This document shows positions 25,453-38,284 of a DNA stretch of 64,000 nucleotides, one piece after another (within the stretch, counting starts at the first letter, position 1; each line of letters begins with the position of its first letter). Under the pieces are notes generated by a model. It was not told the DNA's origin, did not search any database, and saw only the letters and a list, made by a program, of their open reading frames with translations. A program made the position numbers and the translations under genes. Source of the DNA: Onchidella celtica (Eukaryota > Mollusca > Gastropoda > Systellommatophora > Onchidiidae); contig OZ007573.1 of NCBI GenBank assembly GCA_963931925.1, positions 36,278,084-36,342,083 on the forward strand, written 5' to 3'.

Positions 25453-25575
25453 AAGAGACAGGCAGAACTAGGTAGAAGATAGACGGGGGGGGGGGAGGAG
25501 AGAGGAATATACTGAGAGAGGGAGAGACACAGGCAGACAAACAGACAGAGATAGGTAGAGAGACAGAGACAGAGA
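24753..25575. repeat. Composite GA satellite
   Basis: GA tracts carrying larger duplications. GATGGGAAGAGAGAATAATG occurs near 24916 and 24999. GACAGGCAGA-CTAGGTAGAAG is near 25295 and 25458, each followed by a G-run. GTGTATGACGAATRGTGAAT is near 24790 and 25109. Confidence 0.88.
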
Positions 25576-25683
25576 TTTAACCAGAGTTGGAACACAACAG
25601 TAAATGACATGCTACAACAACAAAAACACATATGTATGCATACTTACATATTGTACTGGTCAAATCCTTATGGTAATGCGATC

Positions 25684-25921
25684 TGTTTAGGATCTACTTT
25701 TGGGGGTTTGTTGGAGCTGCAAGGCCTGGTTGAGGAAGTGGTGTATGGGAAGGTCCTGGTACAGCTTTTGGGTTAACAGTTTTCTTAGCCTTTGCTGTTT
25801 TGGATGGGTTTGATTTAGGCTGAGATTTGTTGGAGGTTGAGGATAACTTTGCTTGCTTTCTACTGTTTTTGTTACCTGCTTTTGTAGACATGGCTGTTTG
25901 ACGATCGATGGCAATACTCAC
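25684..25921 (-). other. Candidate small Lys/Ser/Pro-rich open frame
   Basis: A minus-strand frame from ATG at 25921, with a second ATG at 25891, encodes MSTKAGNKNSRKQAKLSSTS and continues Lys/Pro-rich to GLAAPTNPQK and a TAG. It lies in non-repetitive DNA next to the GA satellite. CCAAAAGTAGATC at the end could be a donor, making this a first exon. No family recognised. The composition is basic and disordered, so similarity searches may be weak. Confidence 0.25.
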
Positions 25922-28228
25922 AACTGTCTCTTAATTAAACTAAATGACTAGATCTAGCAAATTTGAAAATGACAACAATGGACCTGGTCACGACTCAGCA
26001 GTGTCGATCATAGATGAGTAAGCCATGCATTGTTCACGTCAAATACTGTGTTCTGACTGATACTGTGTGTTGTTGTTTCTAGATCTAGATTAAAAATCCT
26101 TTCAGAAGCACAAACAAAAGAAAACACGTCAATAAAATCCAATTGTGATGAGAGGTAAATATTAGCCTGGTATTCCACAGTAAGGTGACATTTTGTTTTT
26201 AGTGCCGGACAGAGCCAGGTCATCGAAACATCGATGGCCAAACAATATGGTAGAATAGGCCAACAACTAGACCAACAATTCGTGGTCTCCTCAAAGACCG
26301 TGACCACAAAAAACCCAATGAATTCTCGTTATTTTTATCATCATCGTATCAATATTATTGATAAGCCTCATCACCATCATCGATATAATACGTTTTTATG
26401 AAAACAAAACAAAAAACCAAATTTCCTAAATGGCCTCGAAATAGACACCACTGGCAAACAAAATGCAGAAGAGGTGGAGGCGACGCGAGGCGAACGGTGT
26501 GTCACATTGTGCTCGCAAATTTGAGCCTCCGAGGCCCAAATAGTAGAGTGAGACTAGGCCAGGCTTGTATAGTATAGAGTGGCTTTGTTACCACCCTATA
26601 CACAAATCGTGGAGAATGAGCCCGATCATGGTTATCGCAGGAGTCCAAAAATATCTTATTGTAGTATAATGACTAAACACATCAGCTTTATTGTTTGAGG
26701 TTAGAATTCAAGTCTATTTAGCTTCGGTTTTCCTGGTATGAGATGCCGTCTATGATGTAATATGGGTCTTTGCGTACTGGCGAAATCGAAACAAGTGAGT
26801 CTCACTCTCAGGAAGATTTTTTTTTTCGGGCTCAGCTTGAAATGCGATTTGGTCTGTAACCATTGTATGCATGACTCCGTGAATTTTTTGTTGAAATCAA
26901 ATACATGTAGATAGATGGATGAATATATAAAATGCATAAGCATAAATAATTAATAAATGAATGATTATATATATGAATAAATAAATAGATAAATGAATAA
27001 ATAAATAGATTAATTAATAAATGTACTAAACGGTAAAGCAAGTAAATGAATAGATCATTAAATAGTTAAGCAGATAAATAAAACATAAATAGATAAGCCC
27101 TTCTATCTCTTGATCAACTTTCTGTTACCACTATCCGCTTTCAGGAAATTATAGTGTAAGTCAATACCGCAATCACACGGACTGGATTCAGTGGGTTCAT
27201 AACCTAAAGCATATTATTATCCCCTAATTCGTGTACCTATTATTACCCAATGCAAATATCGCCCTCCCTTTTGTTTTGAGCTTCACTCAACACATTCCTA
27301 CTGACGACAGAATTTACGTCAGTTAAGACATTTCATGGTGACAAAATAGGCATTGATTCAAATGACGTGCATAGCAACCCATTAGCCCCAAAGACGACAC
27401 ATTTATTTCTACATGGAGTGCTTGAGACACCAGAAAGATTTACTGAACGAACTTCCGCATGACACCAGTGGAATGCCAAGCAGGTTTCATTATAACACTT
27501 GACTGCTGTCATAATTAACAAAAGAAATAGACTGTGTTCCGTTTCTGGAGATTAGTCCACAAAGACCCCAGGGTTTGAACTTTAAATGTTAAGGCAGACT
27601 GTCCGGGCCTTATGCCAAGCTGAATCCTGTGTACACAGTTAATTTTTCAGAAAGTGTCAGAGTTATGATCACAACAATCTTTTCAAAAATTTGTTACCAC
27701 CAAAAAAAAATAAAAAATCTTTGACTACATGTTCCAAATAACCAGTTTGACCTTATTTACTGCATCAACCTAACATTTTACGACAATCAGCAGTCCACCA
27801 TTACAGCAATCAAACGCCCACCTTTACGATATTGAACCACTTCCACCCGTTTCTTAACATTTGCAATCAGTTCTGCAGTGCAGCGATTCAGGGTTGTGCT
27901 GACCTGTTTAAACGCTGGCAGTGCAGAAATTGTTATTAACTAATTCATCAGCTGCGAAAGGATTTTTAAGTTTACATCTGAGAGAACGAAACGGCCGTCC
28001 AAAGTGATTAATAACGCAGAATATAAGCCATCGTCTTGGCAACGGTAATGGACGGCCTAGGCGGGCACAAGCTGGGTTTTGATGAGCCGTTAGTTGGATG
28101 GTGACGTCACAACACGAGTTTTCAATGACACCCAATCGGTTGGCTTATGCGGGGGATTTCATTGAAACTCAATAACTGACACGTCCACGTCCAAATAGTC
28201 AACTTATCAAAATTAGTTGGATGGCACC
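25922..28228. other. Mostly unique sequence
   Basis: Contains an inverted 30 bp match at 26557-26586 to 24513-24542 and an A/T-rich array at 26895-27095. No gene. Confidence 0.45.
26895..27095. repeat. AATA/GATA-rich A/T stretch
   Basis: Irregular AATAAATAGAT units over about 200 bp. Confidence 0.65.
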
Positions 28229-28230
28229 TA

Positions 28231-28480
28231 ACTGCTCCTGTCCACAGCATCCACTCGGCTATTTTTACGGAAAAATATTGTCGTAGGAAAAACTCTCTTG
28301 GCCTGAAAAGTGGTGAGGATCGGATGCTGTGGATAAGTATACAGAGGTAAAGAATGTGTTACATCATTGTCCGTAAAAATAGCGGACCAGATGCTGTGGA
28401 CAAGTATACAGAGGCTAAGAGTGTTCTACGTCACTGTCGGTAAAAAAAAAAGCGGATCGAATGCTGTGAACAAGGGCAGT
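28231..28480. mobile_element. Small palindromic MITE with tandem subterminal units
   Basis: The left end ACTGCTCCTGTCCACAGCAT is mirrored by the right end ATGCTGTGAACAAGGGCAGT. TA lies on both outer sides (28229-28230 and 28481-28482), as for Tc1/mariner-type insertion. Internally the right-hand unit (GGATGCTGTGGA..AAGTATACAGAGG..GTCCGTAAAAATA) is repeated at 28322, 28389 and partly 28459, with a period of 67-70 bp. Confidence 0.5.
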
Positions 28481-29040
28481 TAACTAAAGCTCATAGGGTA
28501 CTGACTGTAGCTAGTTTTGCCTTGGTTGTGTGGACTATGGGGGTTAAACGGGACCTCGTGCACTAGACAGACAGAGACAGTTCTGTCCCACTACTTGATT
28601 CACAGAAAATTCAAATCTGAGACAAAACGCAAGCAAAACTTGATCCATTGCACTAGGCGCTAACTCCACGTACACCCCCCAGCTTAGAATGACAGTAAAC
28701 ACAGAAAAATTGCACCACATTTTAGTGCAACAACGCAATATTGAAACAATTTGGAATCAAAACAAATAGTCTCTTAATTGATGTTCACGACATTTTATAA
28801 TGATATGAGGCGATATTTTGGATGTTACAGAAATTCATGTTTTCACGAATAAATACATGCATAAATTAATGATGTGAGAATAGACTTTAGATCTGCTGTT
28901 TAAAGGTTAGACTGGATCTGCGAGCGAAATTTAAATGTCTTTTAAGGAACATTTTAATTACTGATACTTTTGAATGAAGCACTGCAACAATGATTACTAC
29001 CAGTAAGGTTTATTTGTTTCATTGAGAGGTACGTTTGGCA

Positions 29041-29440
<400 letters not shown>

Positions 29441-29504
29441 AAACAGGCAGATCAACAGACATAGAGACATAGAGAGAGAGAAAGAAAGACAGAAAGAGAG
29501 AGAA

Positions 29505-29509
29505 TGAGA

Positions 29510-29578
<69 letters not shown>

Positions 29579-29580
29579 AG
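29505..29580. repeat. GT then GA microsatellite
   Basis: GTGTGTGT from about 29511 to 29528, then GA to 29570. Confidence 0.9.
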
Positions 29581-29952
29581 ACAGAGATAGAATATTGAAC
29601 TGACATAAGAGGCGGGAAAGAGAAAGAAAGGAAGAGAAACCTGCGTATTCAGACATGCAGGCCAGGTGAGTTCAATTGTACCAGAGGCAGCGAGGTGCAT
29701 CCCCACAAACATGATGTAAACACTTACTTCCGACGGAAATTTACACATGAGGAATGAATGTAACATAAGGAAAGTAATGAAATGAAAATGGACAGGAAAG
29801 AAAAAACAATTAAGGGAATAAGTGAGAGTAAACGAACATTCAAAAAATGCGTTTTTAAGAACTATTTCAGCATTTCCCGTTTCACAACTTTGGGCTATCA
29901 TGCGCCAAGTACTATACATTTACAATACATACGCACACATAAACAAACATAA

Positions 29953-30090
29953 AAGAGAGAGAGGGGGAAAGAGAGAGAGGAAGAGAAAGAGAGAAAGAGA
30001 GAGAGAGAGAGAAAGAGACACAGAGAGAGGAAGAGGAAAAAAGAGAGAAAGAGAGAGAGTAAAAAAAACAGAGAGAAGGAAAGGGATGAA
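29953..30090. repeat. GA-rich array
   Basis: Imperfect GA/GAAA repeats. Frames in both directions are low complexity. Confidence 0.85.
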
Positions 30091-30551
30091 AGAAAGCGAG
30101 GAGGACAGAGTGAATGTTTGAAAGCGGGAACAAATATTGACCAAAAAGCATTCAAAAAAAAAATTGCAAATTTGAAGAAAGGTATGAAAGGGGTGGAGTT
30201 GACGAATTGGAGAACTGACTGAAATGAACGAACCAAGTGATAATTAACGAATGTCTCGCGATAATAAAGCATTTGGCAGTTAAACAAAATCATCACAACA
30301 ATATAGAAGAAATCCCTGAGGCGTAGGAATCATCTTTCACTACATGAGCGACAAACTACATGCACACTGCGCTTTTAATATACCCAAGCTAGCGCAGCTT
30401 GTCAAGTGGAATATTATGACACTGACAGATCCGATCTCCTGCATAATGGAAATAGAAAGTATTAAACAACAGCAAAAAAAGTAGAACAAAACGAAAATGG
30501 GTTTCTGAATACGTGTGTGCCTACTTCAAGTCCGTGTGCGTCTGTTTTCAT

Positions 30552-30554
<3 letters not shown>

Positions 30555-30593
<39 letters not shown>

Positions 30594-30720
30594 AAGACGA
30601 ACAGACAGACAGACAGACAGACAGAGACGAAAAACAAGAGAGATAGACAGACAGGAAAATGAGGACAAGCAAGAAAGAGCAACAGAGGTGAAAGAGAGAG
30701 AGAGAGAGAGACAGAGAGAC

Positions 30721-30755
<35 letters not shown>

Positions 30756-30864
30756 AACTGACTGACCGGCACAGGCAAACAAAGCAAGAGAGACAGAGAG
30801 CAAGAGAACAAGAGCAAGTGAAAGAGCACAACAGAGGGCGAGAAAAGGGGGAGGAGGGGAACAC

Positions 30865-30929
<65 letters not shown>

Positions 30930-30938
30930 CAGACAGAA
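30555..30938. repeat. GA and GACA arrays
   Basis: GA tracts at 30555-30590, 30690-30755 and 30868-30925, separated by GACA units near 30599-30627. Overlapping frames are Ser-Leu or Arg-Glu repeats only. Confidence 0.88.
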
Positions 30939-31484
30939 ATGTTGTGATTGTCTCCTCAAGATCTGAAGACACTTCTCTCACTTCTCTCCCCCCCCCCTCC
31001 CCGCACCACCCCACCCCCACCCCCAAGACCCAATTCCTCTCAACTTCGCTATACTGCCCCTGCCCCTCCAATTCCCCGTCAGCACTCGTGTCCAGGACCA
31101 ACACTAAAATAGACAGAGACAGCAGCAGCTCGAGGATGCAGCACCCATTGACATCCCATTGTCTCAGTGGGATCACAGGCAGCAATTTGTCCCACAGAAC
31201 CGACAGGACAAAGGCGATTGACCCCACTAGTCCCAGGCCAAAGTGCTTTTTGATGACTACCACACTCAATCTTAAGGGTCGAAAAAAAGAAACAACATTT
31301 TGAAACCCGCTCTATCAAAATGCGATACATGTCCCAGTTGTCTGAGACCAGCCATCAGGCAATGTGCTCTGGGACAAAAGCTGTTTTCGGTATGCGACTG
31401 TTGATAGGGGACAACAGTAGTTTACACAGTAACATTATACATGAGCAGTGAACATGTCTCAGTATTTTCTACTCAAGGGGACAT

Positions 31485-31850
31485 GGACGTCTAGAGGCAA
31501 GGTGCTCACCTCTCATGCCGAAGGTACCGGGTTCGATCCCCTGTCGATACAACCATGCTGGAATTTTTTCCCCTGATCCAATGGTAGATGGTAGGTACGA
31601 TAGAGCACCTAGTCTTCTCGGATAAGGACGAAAAACTCGGAGAGCCCGTGTGCAACGTTGCGTACGTTAAAGATACCTTGGTAGTTAAAAGTCGAGAAGA
31701 GCCGGTCGAACAAGGCGGCTGCTGGGGCAAAATTCTAAACAAGAGACAATTAATCTCTAGCACAAAAACACACACCAACAAGAACAAGAAAAATAAAAAC
31801 AATAAAGGTGAGGTGTAAATGTCAAGGGCAGCGGAACCTGCTAAAGTCAA
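31485..31850 (+). mobile_element. tRNA-derived SINE, family B
   Basis: A-box-like TAGAGGCAAGGTG near 31492 and an excellent B box, GGGTTCGATCC, at 31529-31539. The body has GTACGTTAAAGATACCTTGG (31661-31680), a phrase I associate with mollusc SINE bodies (recall, not checked). It ends in an A-rich tail near 31780-31806. Confined to one copy here. Confidence 0.7.
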
Positions 31851-31905
31851 GACCTAAACACTCAATATTTTCTCTGTTCGGCAGTGTAGCTAGACTGCTT
31901 TCGCC
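31850..31905 (+). repeat. Short dispersed repeat, partial copy
   Basis: ACACTCAATATTTTCTCTG, TTCGGC and GACTGCTTTCGCCTAAG match the right half of 33866-33945. It directly follows the family B SINE. Confidence 0.45.
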
Positions 31906-32689
31906 TAAGGACAGGGTGTTCCTTAAACTACAAATGTGTAGCTGCCTGACTAAATGAGACGCTTGGTGCAGTTTGGTGGTATGGAGAAGTTGGTACTATA
32001 TCACCAAGAATATTATTCAAAGCCCTTTGATTTGGTAAAAGAAAAATAATAGTAATTTAATTAGCAGAGATTATAATATGGCCTCTCAAAGACAGGAAGT
32101 GACACAACCACAGTTTTGAAAAAAAAAAAACGCTTTTAAAGTTTCAGCTTTTCATCAAAATTATTGATGGTGATTGGATTCAAAGTCAATTTTGAGGCAT
32201 TTACCCTCCTCAAACAGGATTATCATTTGGAAAAGGAATAGTAAAGAGGTTAAACTTTTCAAAAATACTGAAAACGTAAATCTATAAAATTGACCCTATG
32301 ATGCATTTTGGCAATCTTCTTGAACCGGGTAGTGCCGAAATGTGTCTCATTTTGTCGTCCCTACACAAATCGTCCGTGTTCCTTCAAATTGACACGTATA
32401 TTATCCAAAAGATCACTGATTCACCCTTTAGCTTAACAGCGCACTAAGCCAGGTCTGTGTTGCATCTATTTGAAATTAGATTTTAAATTACTTTGCAACA
32501 AATAGCGAGACAGACGTGTTTTGGTCTGACTAATGTGCAAGGTCCGGCTCAACTCCATAGTCCACACCTCAGACCAGAACAGAGACAACAACAACAACAA
32601 AAAAAAAGACGACCCAATGCGTGACTGGCCTCAATGTCCAGGATCCCGTTTCGAACCCCTTATTCTGGTTCCCAGTGCTGTTTTTTCGG

Positions 32690-33085
32690 AACACTAGATG
32701 AGGTTCCCGGCATTATCCGGGATAAACCTCTGAATCCACCGTTCTGTCTCTCTCTTGTTTTGGACCAGAAAGCTTCATGTATTCTGCAGTCTTATTACAG
32801 ATACTGACCAGAGCACCATGCACTCATTTCTGGTAGGGAAATTGCGCGCATTTAATTGAACGCGTATTAATACGTCGTTTCTGGTGTGATGGGCTTACTA
32901 TAGAGAGCCAAAACAAAGATCATTGTATGGAACATTTTTATGACTTTTTATTTAAAAATACCTGAAACTTGAATCAACACAATCGTTCGATACAAAAGCG
33001 ATTGGGCTGGATTAGTTGAAACTTAGGAAAATTAACGTTATCATTGCTGAAACTGTCATTTAGGCTGTAGCGTCGAGCAAAAAAA
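32690..33085 (+). repeat. Dispersed repeat family, copy 2
   Basis: Same family and orientation as 17847-18260. Starts ACTAGATGAGGTTCCCGGCA and ends TTTAGGCTGTAGCGTCGAGC. The start with CCGGCATTATCCGG is better kept than in copy 1. No coding capacity is seen. Confidence 0.7.
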
Positions 33086-33699
33086 AAAAAAAAGCCAGAA
33101 TTGCAAACAAAGAATTACTTCAGTCACTATTTATTTTTTATAATGAAATTTTCGAATGTTTGAAGTGGTCATACTTTATTTGTATGCACATTATTTCATC
33201 TTTTGAAATCAGTCTTACTTGTTTTAGAAATTGTATACAAGGCAATTTATATCTGAGGACTGAGGTGTGAAGAGGGTTAATTTGTACTGCTGGATCTTCT
33301 CCTGTAACAGGACATATCGCGCCAGTTGCATCTTAGTGGCATTATCTAGGTCACAAATCGGAGCACAAATTTCGGACAATGTAACAAATTTAGTATCACT
33401 TTCTCTACCGAACTCCAGGAACTAATGATGAACTCTGGAATCTAACACTTTTTAAAACTGATACCGTACCCAGCTAAGATCTTGAGTCAGCTTAACTTAT
33501 CCTGTGTTACTGTAATTTACGTTGTTTTAAAGTATGGTTTCCAAATACTAAATGAACAGAACAAAAATAACCACCAACTGTATTCAAAAACGAACTGTCA
33601 GTCATCTGTGGCACCTGAAGGAGCCAATAACCACACCACTGAATGCAAATGGTTGCTGTTACTTGTATGTACATTCCCCAAGCGTTTTGCCCTGGGGGT

Positions 33700-33800
33700 G
33701 CGTAGTATAGGTACCTATCCCTAACCCCATCCTGGTCCTCAACCCTGAATCTGATCGAATCCCTAACCCTGCCACTTACCCTTTCAACCAAAAAAACAGA
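33700..33800 (-). repeat. Dispersed repeat, uninterrupted copy
   Basis: In reverse it reads TTTTTTTGGTTGAAAGGGTAA, GCAGGGTTAGGGATTCGAT, then GGGGTTAGGGATAGGTACC. The plus-strand relative at 61960-62068 is interrupted by the retroposon at 62069. Confidence 0.6.
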
Positions 33801-33865
33801 AGGAAAAAAAAAAAATCTGAAAGAATAATTAATTCAGGCTGTTGCTAGAGGACCGTGGCGCTCTA

Positions 33866-33945
33866 CATAGTAAGCTATAGATGGCCAGTGAACACAATCA
33901 ATATTTTCTCTATTTGGCTTTGCAATCAGTCTACTTTCCCCTAAC
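33866..33945 (+). repeat. Short dispersed repeat (about 80 bp)
   Basis: CATAGTAAGCTATAG, AACACAATCAATATTTTCTC and TTTGGCTTTGCAATC. Related copies are seen at 31850-31905 (plus), 38285-38362 (minus) and 6010-6080 (minus). Class unknown. Confidence 0.5.
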
Positions 33946-34685
33946 AAAAACCACATTACACGGGCGTTACACACATATTTACATCCTATTGTCATGCCAA
34001 TCCAAGCAACAAAAATCTTTCTTCTTCAACGTTTCACACAAAGAAAAACCACAACGGTCCCCTAACGCAGAGTTACACAGAATTACACTCACTCAAAGGC
34101 GATGCTGTCGTTATTTGTTCCGGAAAAAAACTTTCCCGAGGATAGGTACAAGATTTTCACTGGCTGGATGACTTTTTAACTACGCCACGGGGGAATAATT
34201 AACTCGGCAATTCAAGACGATTTCAGGAGTAAATGGCCGTAGAAATACAATTAAATTCACAGGTTATATGGACGACTACATACCTCGTCTAGACTGTGCT
34301 CAATGTTGCGTTTCTCCGTCGTGCAGATAAGGCTTGAAATCTGAGAAGCAGAAAGCAGATTTGGACCACTGAAATGAGGTCTTTTGGGACTTGGGATACA
34401 GTCTGAGAAAGTTGTCATCACTTTCATCTGTTGTCTACAGGCGTGGTCTGATAGGGAAGAAAGTATTTGAAGAGAGGAATACAAAATGCAAATCAAACCA
34501 TGTAAAGAAGCTGAAATGGATAAATATAAGAGGAGGAACGTGACATTTGCCAAATGTCAGCTTGCACTTTGCTGGCTATTGTTTTGTTATTTTCCCATAG
34601 GCTCGTAAAAAGTATTACTTCCTCCTTTGTTGAAAATCTCTCACTCTACCAGTCCTCTTCGCTCTTTCTCTGACTTCTGTCACTG

Positions 34686-35175
34686 TCCGTCTCTCTGTCT
34701 GTCTGTCTGTCTCTCATCTCTCTCTATCTCTCTAACTTTATCCCCCTCTAACTCTCTCTCTCTCTAACTCTCTTTCTATCTCTAACTCTCTCTCTCTAAC
34801 TCTCTTTCTATCTCTAATTCTCTCTCTCTAACTCTCTTTCTATCTCTAAATCTCTCTCTCTAACTCTCTTTCTATCTCTAACTCTCTCTCTCTAACTCTC
34901 TTTCTATCTCTAAATCTCTCTCTAACTCTCTTTCTCTCTCTAACTCTCTTTCTCTTTAACTCTCTTTCTCTAAATCTCTCTCTCTCTCTTTCTCTTTAAC
35001 TCTATCTCTCTCTCACTCTCTCATTCTAACTATCTCTCTCCCTCTCTCTCTCTCACTCTCTCTCTTTCTCTCTCTCTCTCTAATTCTCTCTCTCTCTCTC
35101 TCTCACTCTCTAACTCTCACTCTTTCTCTCTAAGTCATTCTCTCTAACTCTTTCTCTCTCCCTTTAACTCTCTCC
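34686..35175. repeat. CT satellite with TCTCTAACTCTCTTTCTA unit
   Basis: CTAACTCTCTTTCTATCTCT recurs about every 36-38 bp between 34765 and 34910, then decays into plain CT. Confidence 0.88.
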
Positions 35176-35310
35176 GGTATTCTCGCCATCAAAACTACAT
35201 TTTGAAAAAAAAAAAAAAGGATTGTATCTTAACAAAATCCTCTTGCCATTGAACGTTAGTGCTTTATATTTCAAGGACTACAGTCATGTTTCTAGCTGTT
35301 CAAATGAAGA

Positions 35311-35317
35311 ACACACA

Positions 35318-35362
<45 letters not shown>

Positions 35363-35372
35363 GCGCACACAC
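35311..35372. repeat. AC-GC-AC alternating purine-pyrimidine tract
   Basis: AC units to about 35347, then about ten CG units to 35366, then AC. Strict alternation makes it a Z-DNA candidate. Confidence 0.95.
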
Positions 35373-35374
35373 GA

Positions 35375-37987
35375 GTCCTGCTGTGCTAATTAACAATTCC
35401 GGAGAACGTCTAATTACCTAGACACTCTCGCGAGTCTTACACTCATATTGCCTGGTGTCTGGGACGGGACTTACCGCGATCAAGGCCAGGCTAATCTTCA
35501 ACACGTGTAAAAAAAAAAAAAAAAGGTAATCAGCATTCCTCAAGTTATGGTTTTCACCAGAAAACTGCAAGCGGCTTGCTCAAACTGGTGCACCCAACAT
35601 GTAGCTGCTATGATAGCTGCTTAGAACGAGTACGGTATAATTGTTTTTTGAAATTAGAAAAACACGACAAGCCCATTCGTTAAAAATACCTTTTAAAGAA
35701 TGTTAAATTTGCATTAAAGGTTGAGGGGTGAATTGATAGACAACGCAGAGCCCTGTACCTCTTTTGTGCATTAAAATCCCGGCTAAATAACAACAGTCCA
35801 TGTAGCTTTAAACACTGACATACAACTACAATACGGACGCCATAAGCCCTAGCTACTATCAGCGTTTCCTCTGTGCTGTGCGTTTGTTCGCGCGCACACG
35901 TGTTTTCAAACCAGGAAAGAATTTAAAGATACCCAAAATGTTTGTTACCTAAAATAGTGTAGTAATTAAACTCTGAGCTTAATAAAGTTACGGGAAATCA
36001 TCACCTGAACAAATTATAGAAAATAAACAAAACAAAACAGCTTGTTCAATGGGGTCAAAAAGAAACAAAATTCACAGTGAATAAGCTCCATTTCACTTTG
36101 GGTGCCGGAAAGTAACAATAGAAAGTAAAGACAACTGGCTGTCATTATTACAATCGACTGAGGAAACAGAGGGCCTCCAGGCATTCTAAGAGACATGCAG
36201 GAATTGTTTTTTTTATGAAATAGACAAGCGCCTGTGAAAATTGTTCAGACATCGTTCTTTTTGTTGAGACTCGAATGTGTGCAAGAAAGACATCACTGTG
36301 CGTTAGTGTGCAAGCGAACATCCATCACTTCTGATTCTCAAACACATAGGCTACACACAAGCTCCCCCCCCCCCCCCAACCCCCATCTCTGTGCCCCCAT
36401 CCCACCACCAACCAAGAGACATGTTGTTTTGACCTGCCTACTTAAACAAAACCCTAAACATTCAATTAACTGATTTTTTTTATTAAACCCCAACGGACCA
36501 TGGCATCCCAGCAACATCTTCATCTAATCCTCGTGTTATGTTAGTGCTGAGATACGCTGGCGGATTAAGCGTGCGGATTATCGTGTCGTTTTACTCCGGC
36601 GTTGCTAACATAAACACAGTGGCAGACAGGGCAATTCTGCGCTAGTCGGGACGGTGCAAGTTGGTGCGGCGATGCACACACGGTACAGTGAACGGGATAA
36701 CGTGTCATGACAACATGAAGCCTCGCATCTCTCTCTCTGTTTACCTGTCTGTTTGGCTGTCTGTCTGTCTGTCTTTGGACTGTTCAAGAGTAGAATGACT
36801 GTGGAGGAGGAGCGAGTGTTGGCAAAGGATCATTAATTATTCAATATTTTTCTTTTTGGCATTAATTTTTAATTTGGCCCTGATTCATCTTATAGGTTTT
36901 ATGAGAAAGGACACAATACCTGAAGGTCTTCTTAGGAGGACAAATAGATAGGATAAGTTAGGAATTACGATATTATCCCAGAGGGACATTCCACTTTCAC
37001 GGAGCGTTTAAGAGCACGTAATTGGTACACACATCTGATGCATCATTACATAAAGTTAACATATAATTGAATAACAGGCTTCTTACTCAGAGTCAGAGTA
37101 ACATGGCAAGGAACGCTAGACAGTGAAATACAGCTTTCGTCTGGTTATAATTTTTTGTTGAGGCGAACTGCTGAGGGCAAAAACGATCTTTTGTATCTAT
37201 TCGTTCACAGATGGACATCCCGTTACTGAAAAGTGATTTTTTTCTGTGTGTCAAGCATGCACGGTTCCATGACTTCATACTAATGTCAGAACAAACGTGT
37301 TAATCTATTATTCAGAAGCTTTTCCAATGCAGTCATAAGCAGGCAAAAGTAAAGACACAAATAAAGAGTGAGGAACGTAAATCAGATCTTCAAGATTGGT
37401 ATTAGTAACAATAGTGATGACATCAACAACAAACACGTCAATAAACAAGAACTATCAGGATAAGATAATAAAACTTAAAATCAGTAAATCTCCAACAATC
37501 ACAACAACAACAACGACAACAAGAACAGCAGCAGCAGCAACAACCACAATAAACCACAACTATCACGATAGGATAATAAGAATTGGAAAAAGTAAATCTT
37601 CAACCAGAACCAACCACCACCATAGCAGGCAAAATAAAAAAAAGTAGCTAAACAATATTTTATTCCAACAGAAAAGTCGTCCTTTTCTAAATAATAATTG
37701 ATGGCACATAATACAACCCAGCAAAGGACGCTCTTTCGACCCCTCCATTGCTTAACAGAGATGACTTCAAGACTAAGTAAGTACTAGCTAAAGTGAAATG
37801 AAAATTTGAAAATTGACAGATTTCTAACTTTTTTTTTTCACTTTTCTGCCATGTTATTCCCTGGGCCAGACTACACAGCTAGCGAAATAGTTCAAGGCGC
37901 AATCTCTGAGTCAAAGCAACAATAACAACAACAACAAGAAAAAACCCACATAAAATGTTAATTATTTTAAATAATGATAATAACTAA
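35375..37987. other. Unique sequence
   Basis: C-run at 36364-36378, CAA/CAG repeats at 37500-37560. No recognised gene. Confidence 0.45.
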
Positions 37988-38130
37988 ACGTTGGAAAGGA
38001 TCTAAAGTCGCTGGGAAGCTCCTGGCACCAAGCAAAATGATGCCCAGGACAGAACTGCTTGGCGAAGGATGGCCCGATGCGCCCGCGGTGGCACTGGAGG
38101 AACTAAGTGCCAAGTAAGTAAGTAGCTAAA
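37988..38130 (+). mobile_element. LINE C-terminal fragment with frameshifts
   Basis: Split over frames, the plus strand gives RWK, then DLKSLGSSWHQAK, then DAQDRTAWRRMARCARGG. This matches the C-terminal pattern of endonuclease-containing LINEs common in invertebrates (DLK.LG..W.EA...AQDR..WR). At least two frameshifts separate the pieces. A TAAG-type tail follows (about 38110-38124). This is a dead remnant. Confidence 0.6.
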
Positions 38131-38284
38131 TAAAGTTTAAGAAAAAGCATCGCCTAAAAAACATAAGAAAATAAACTTTAAACAAAACGGCTGTACTCCC
38201 CACCCCACCCCCTTCCCGGCCAATTCATTCATCCTCACCCCATCCCCCTTGGGGCCCTAAGCAAGTGCTCATTTTTGCGTAGCT

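Noticed and set aside
31527..31542. Possible tRNA genes at SINE heads (10.8, 16.9, 24.3, 31.5, 43.9, 63.7 kb)
   Set aside because: Only A and B boxes are kept; acceptor and anticodon stems do not close and SINE bodies follow.
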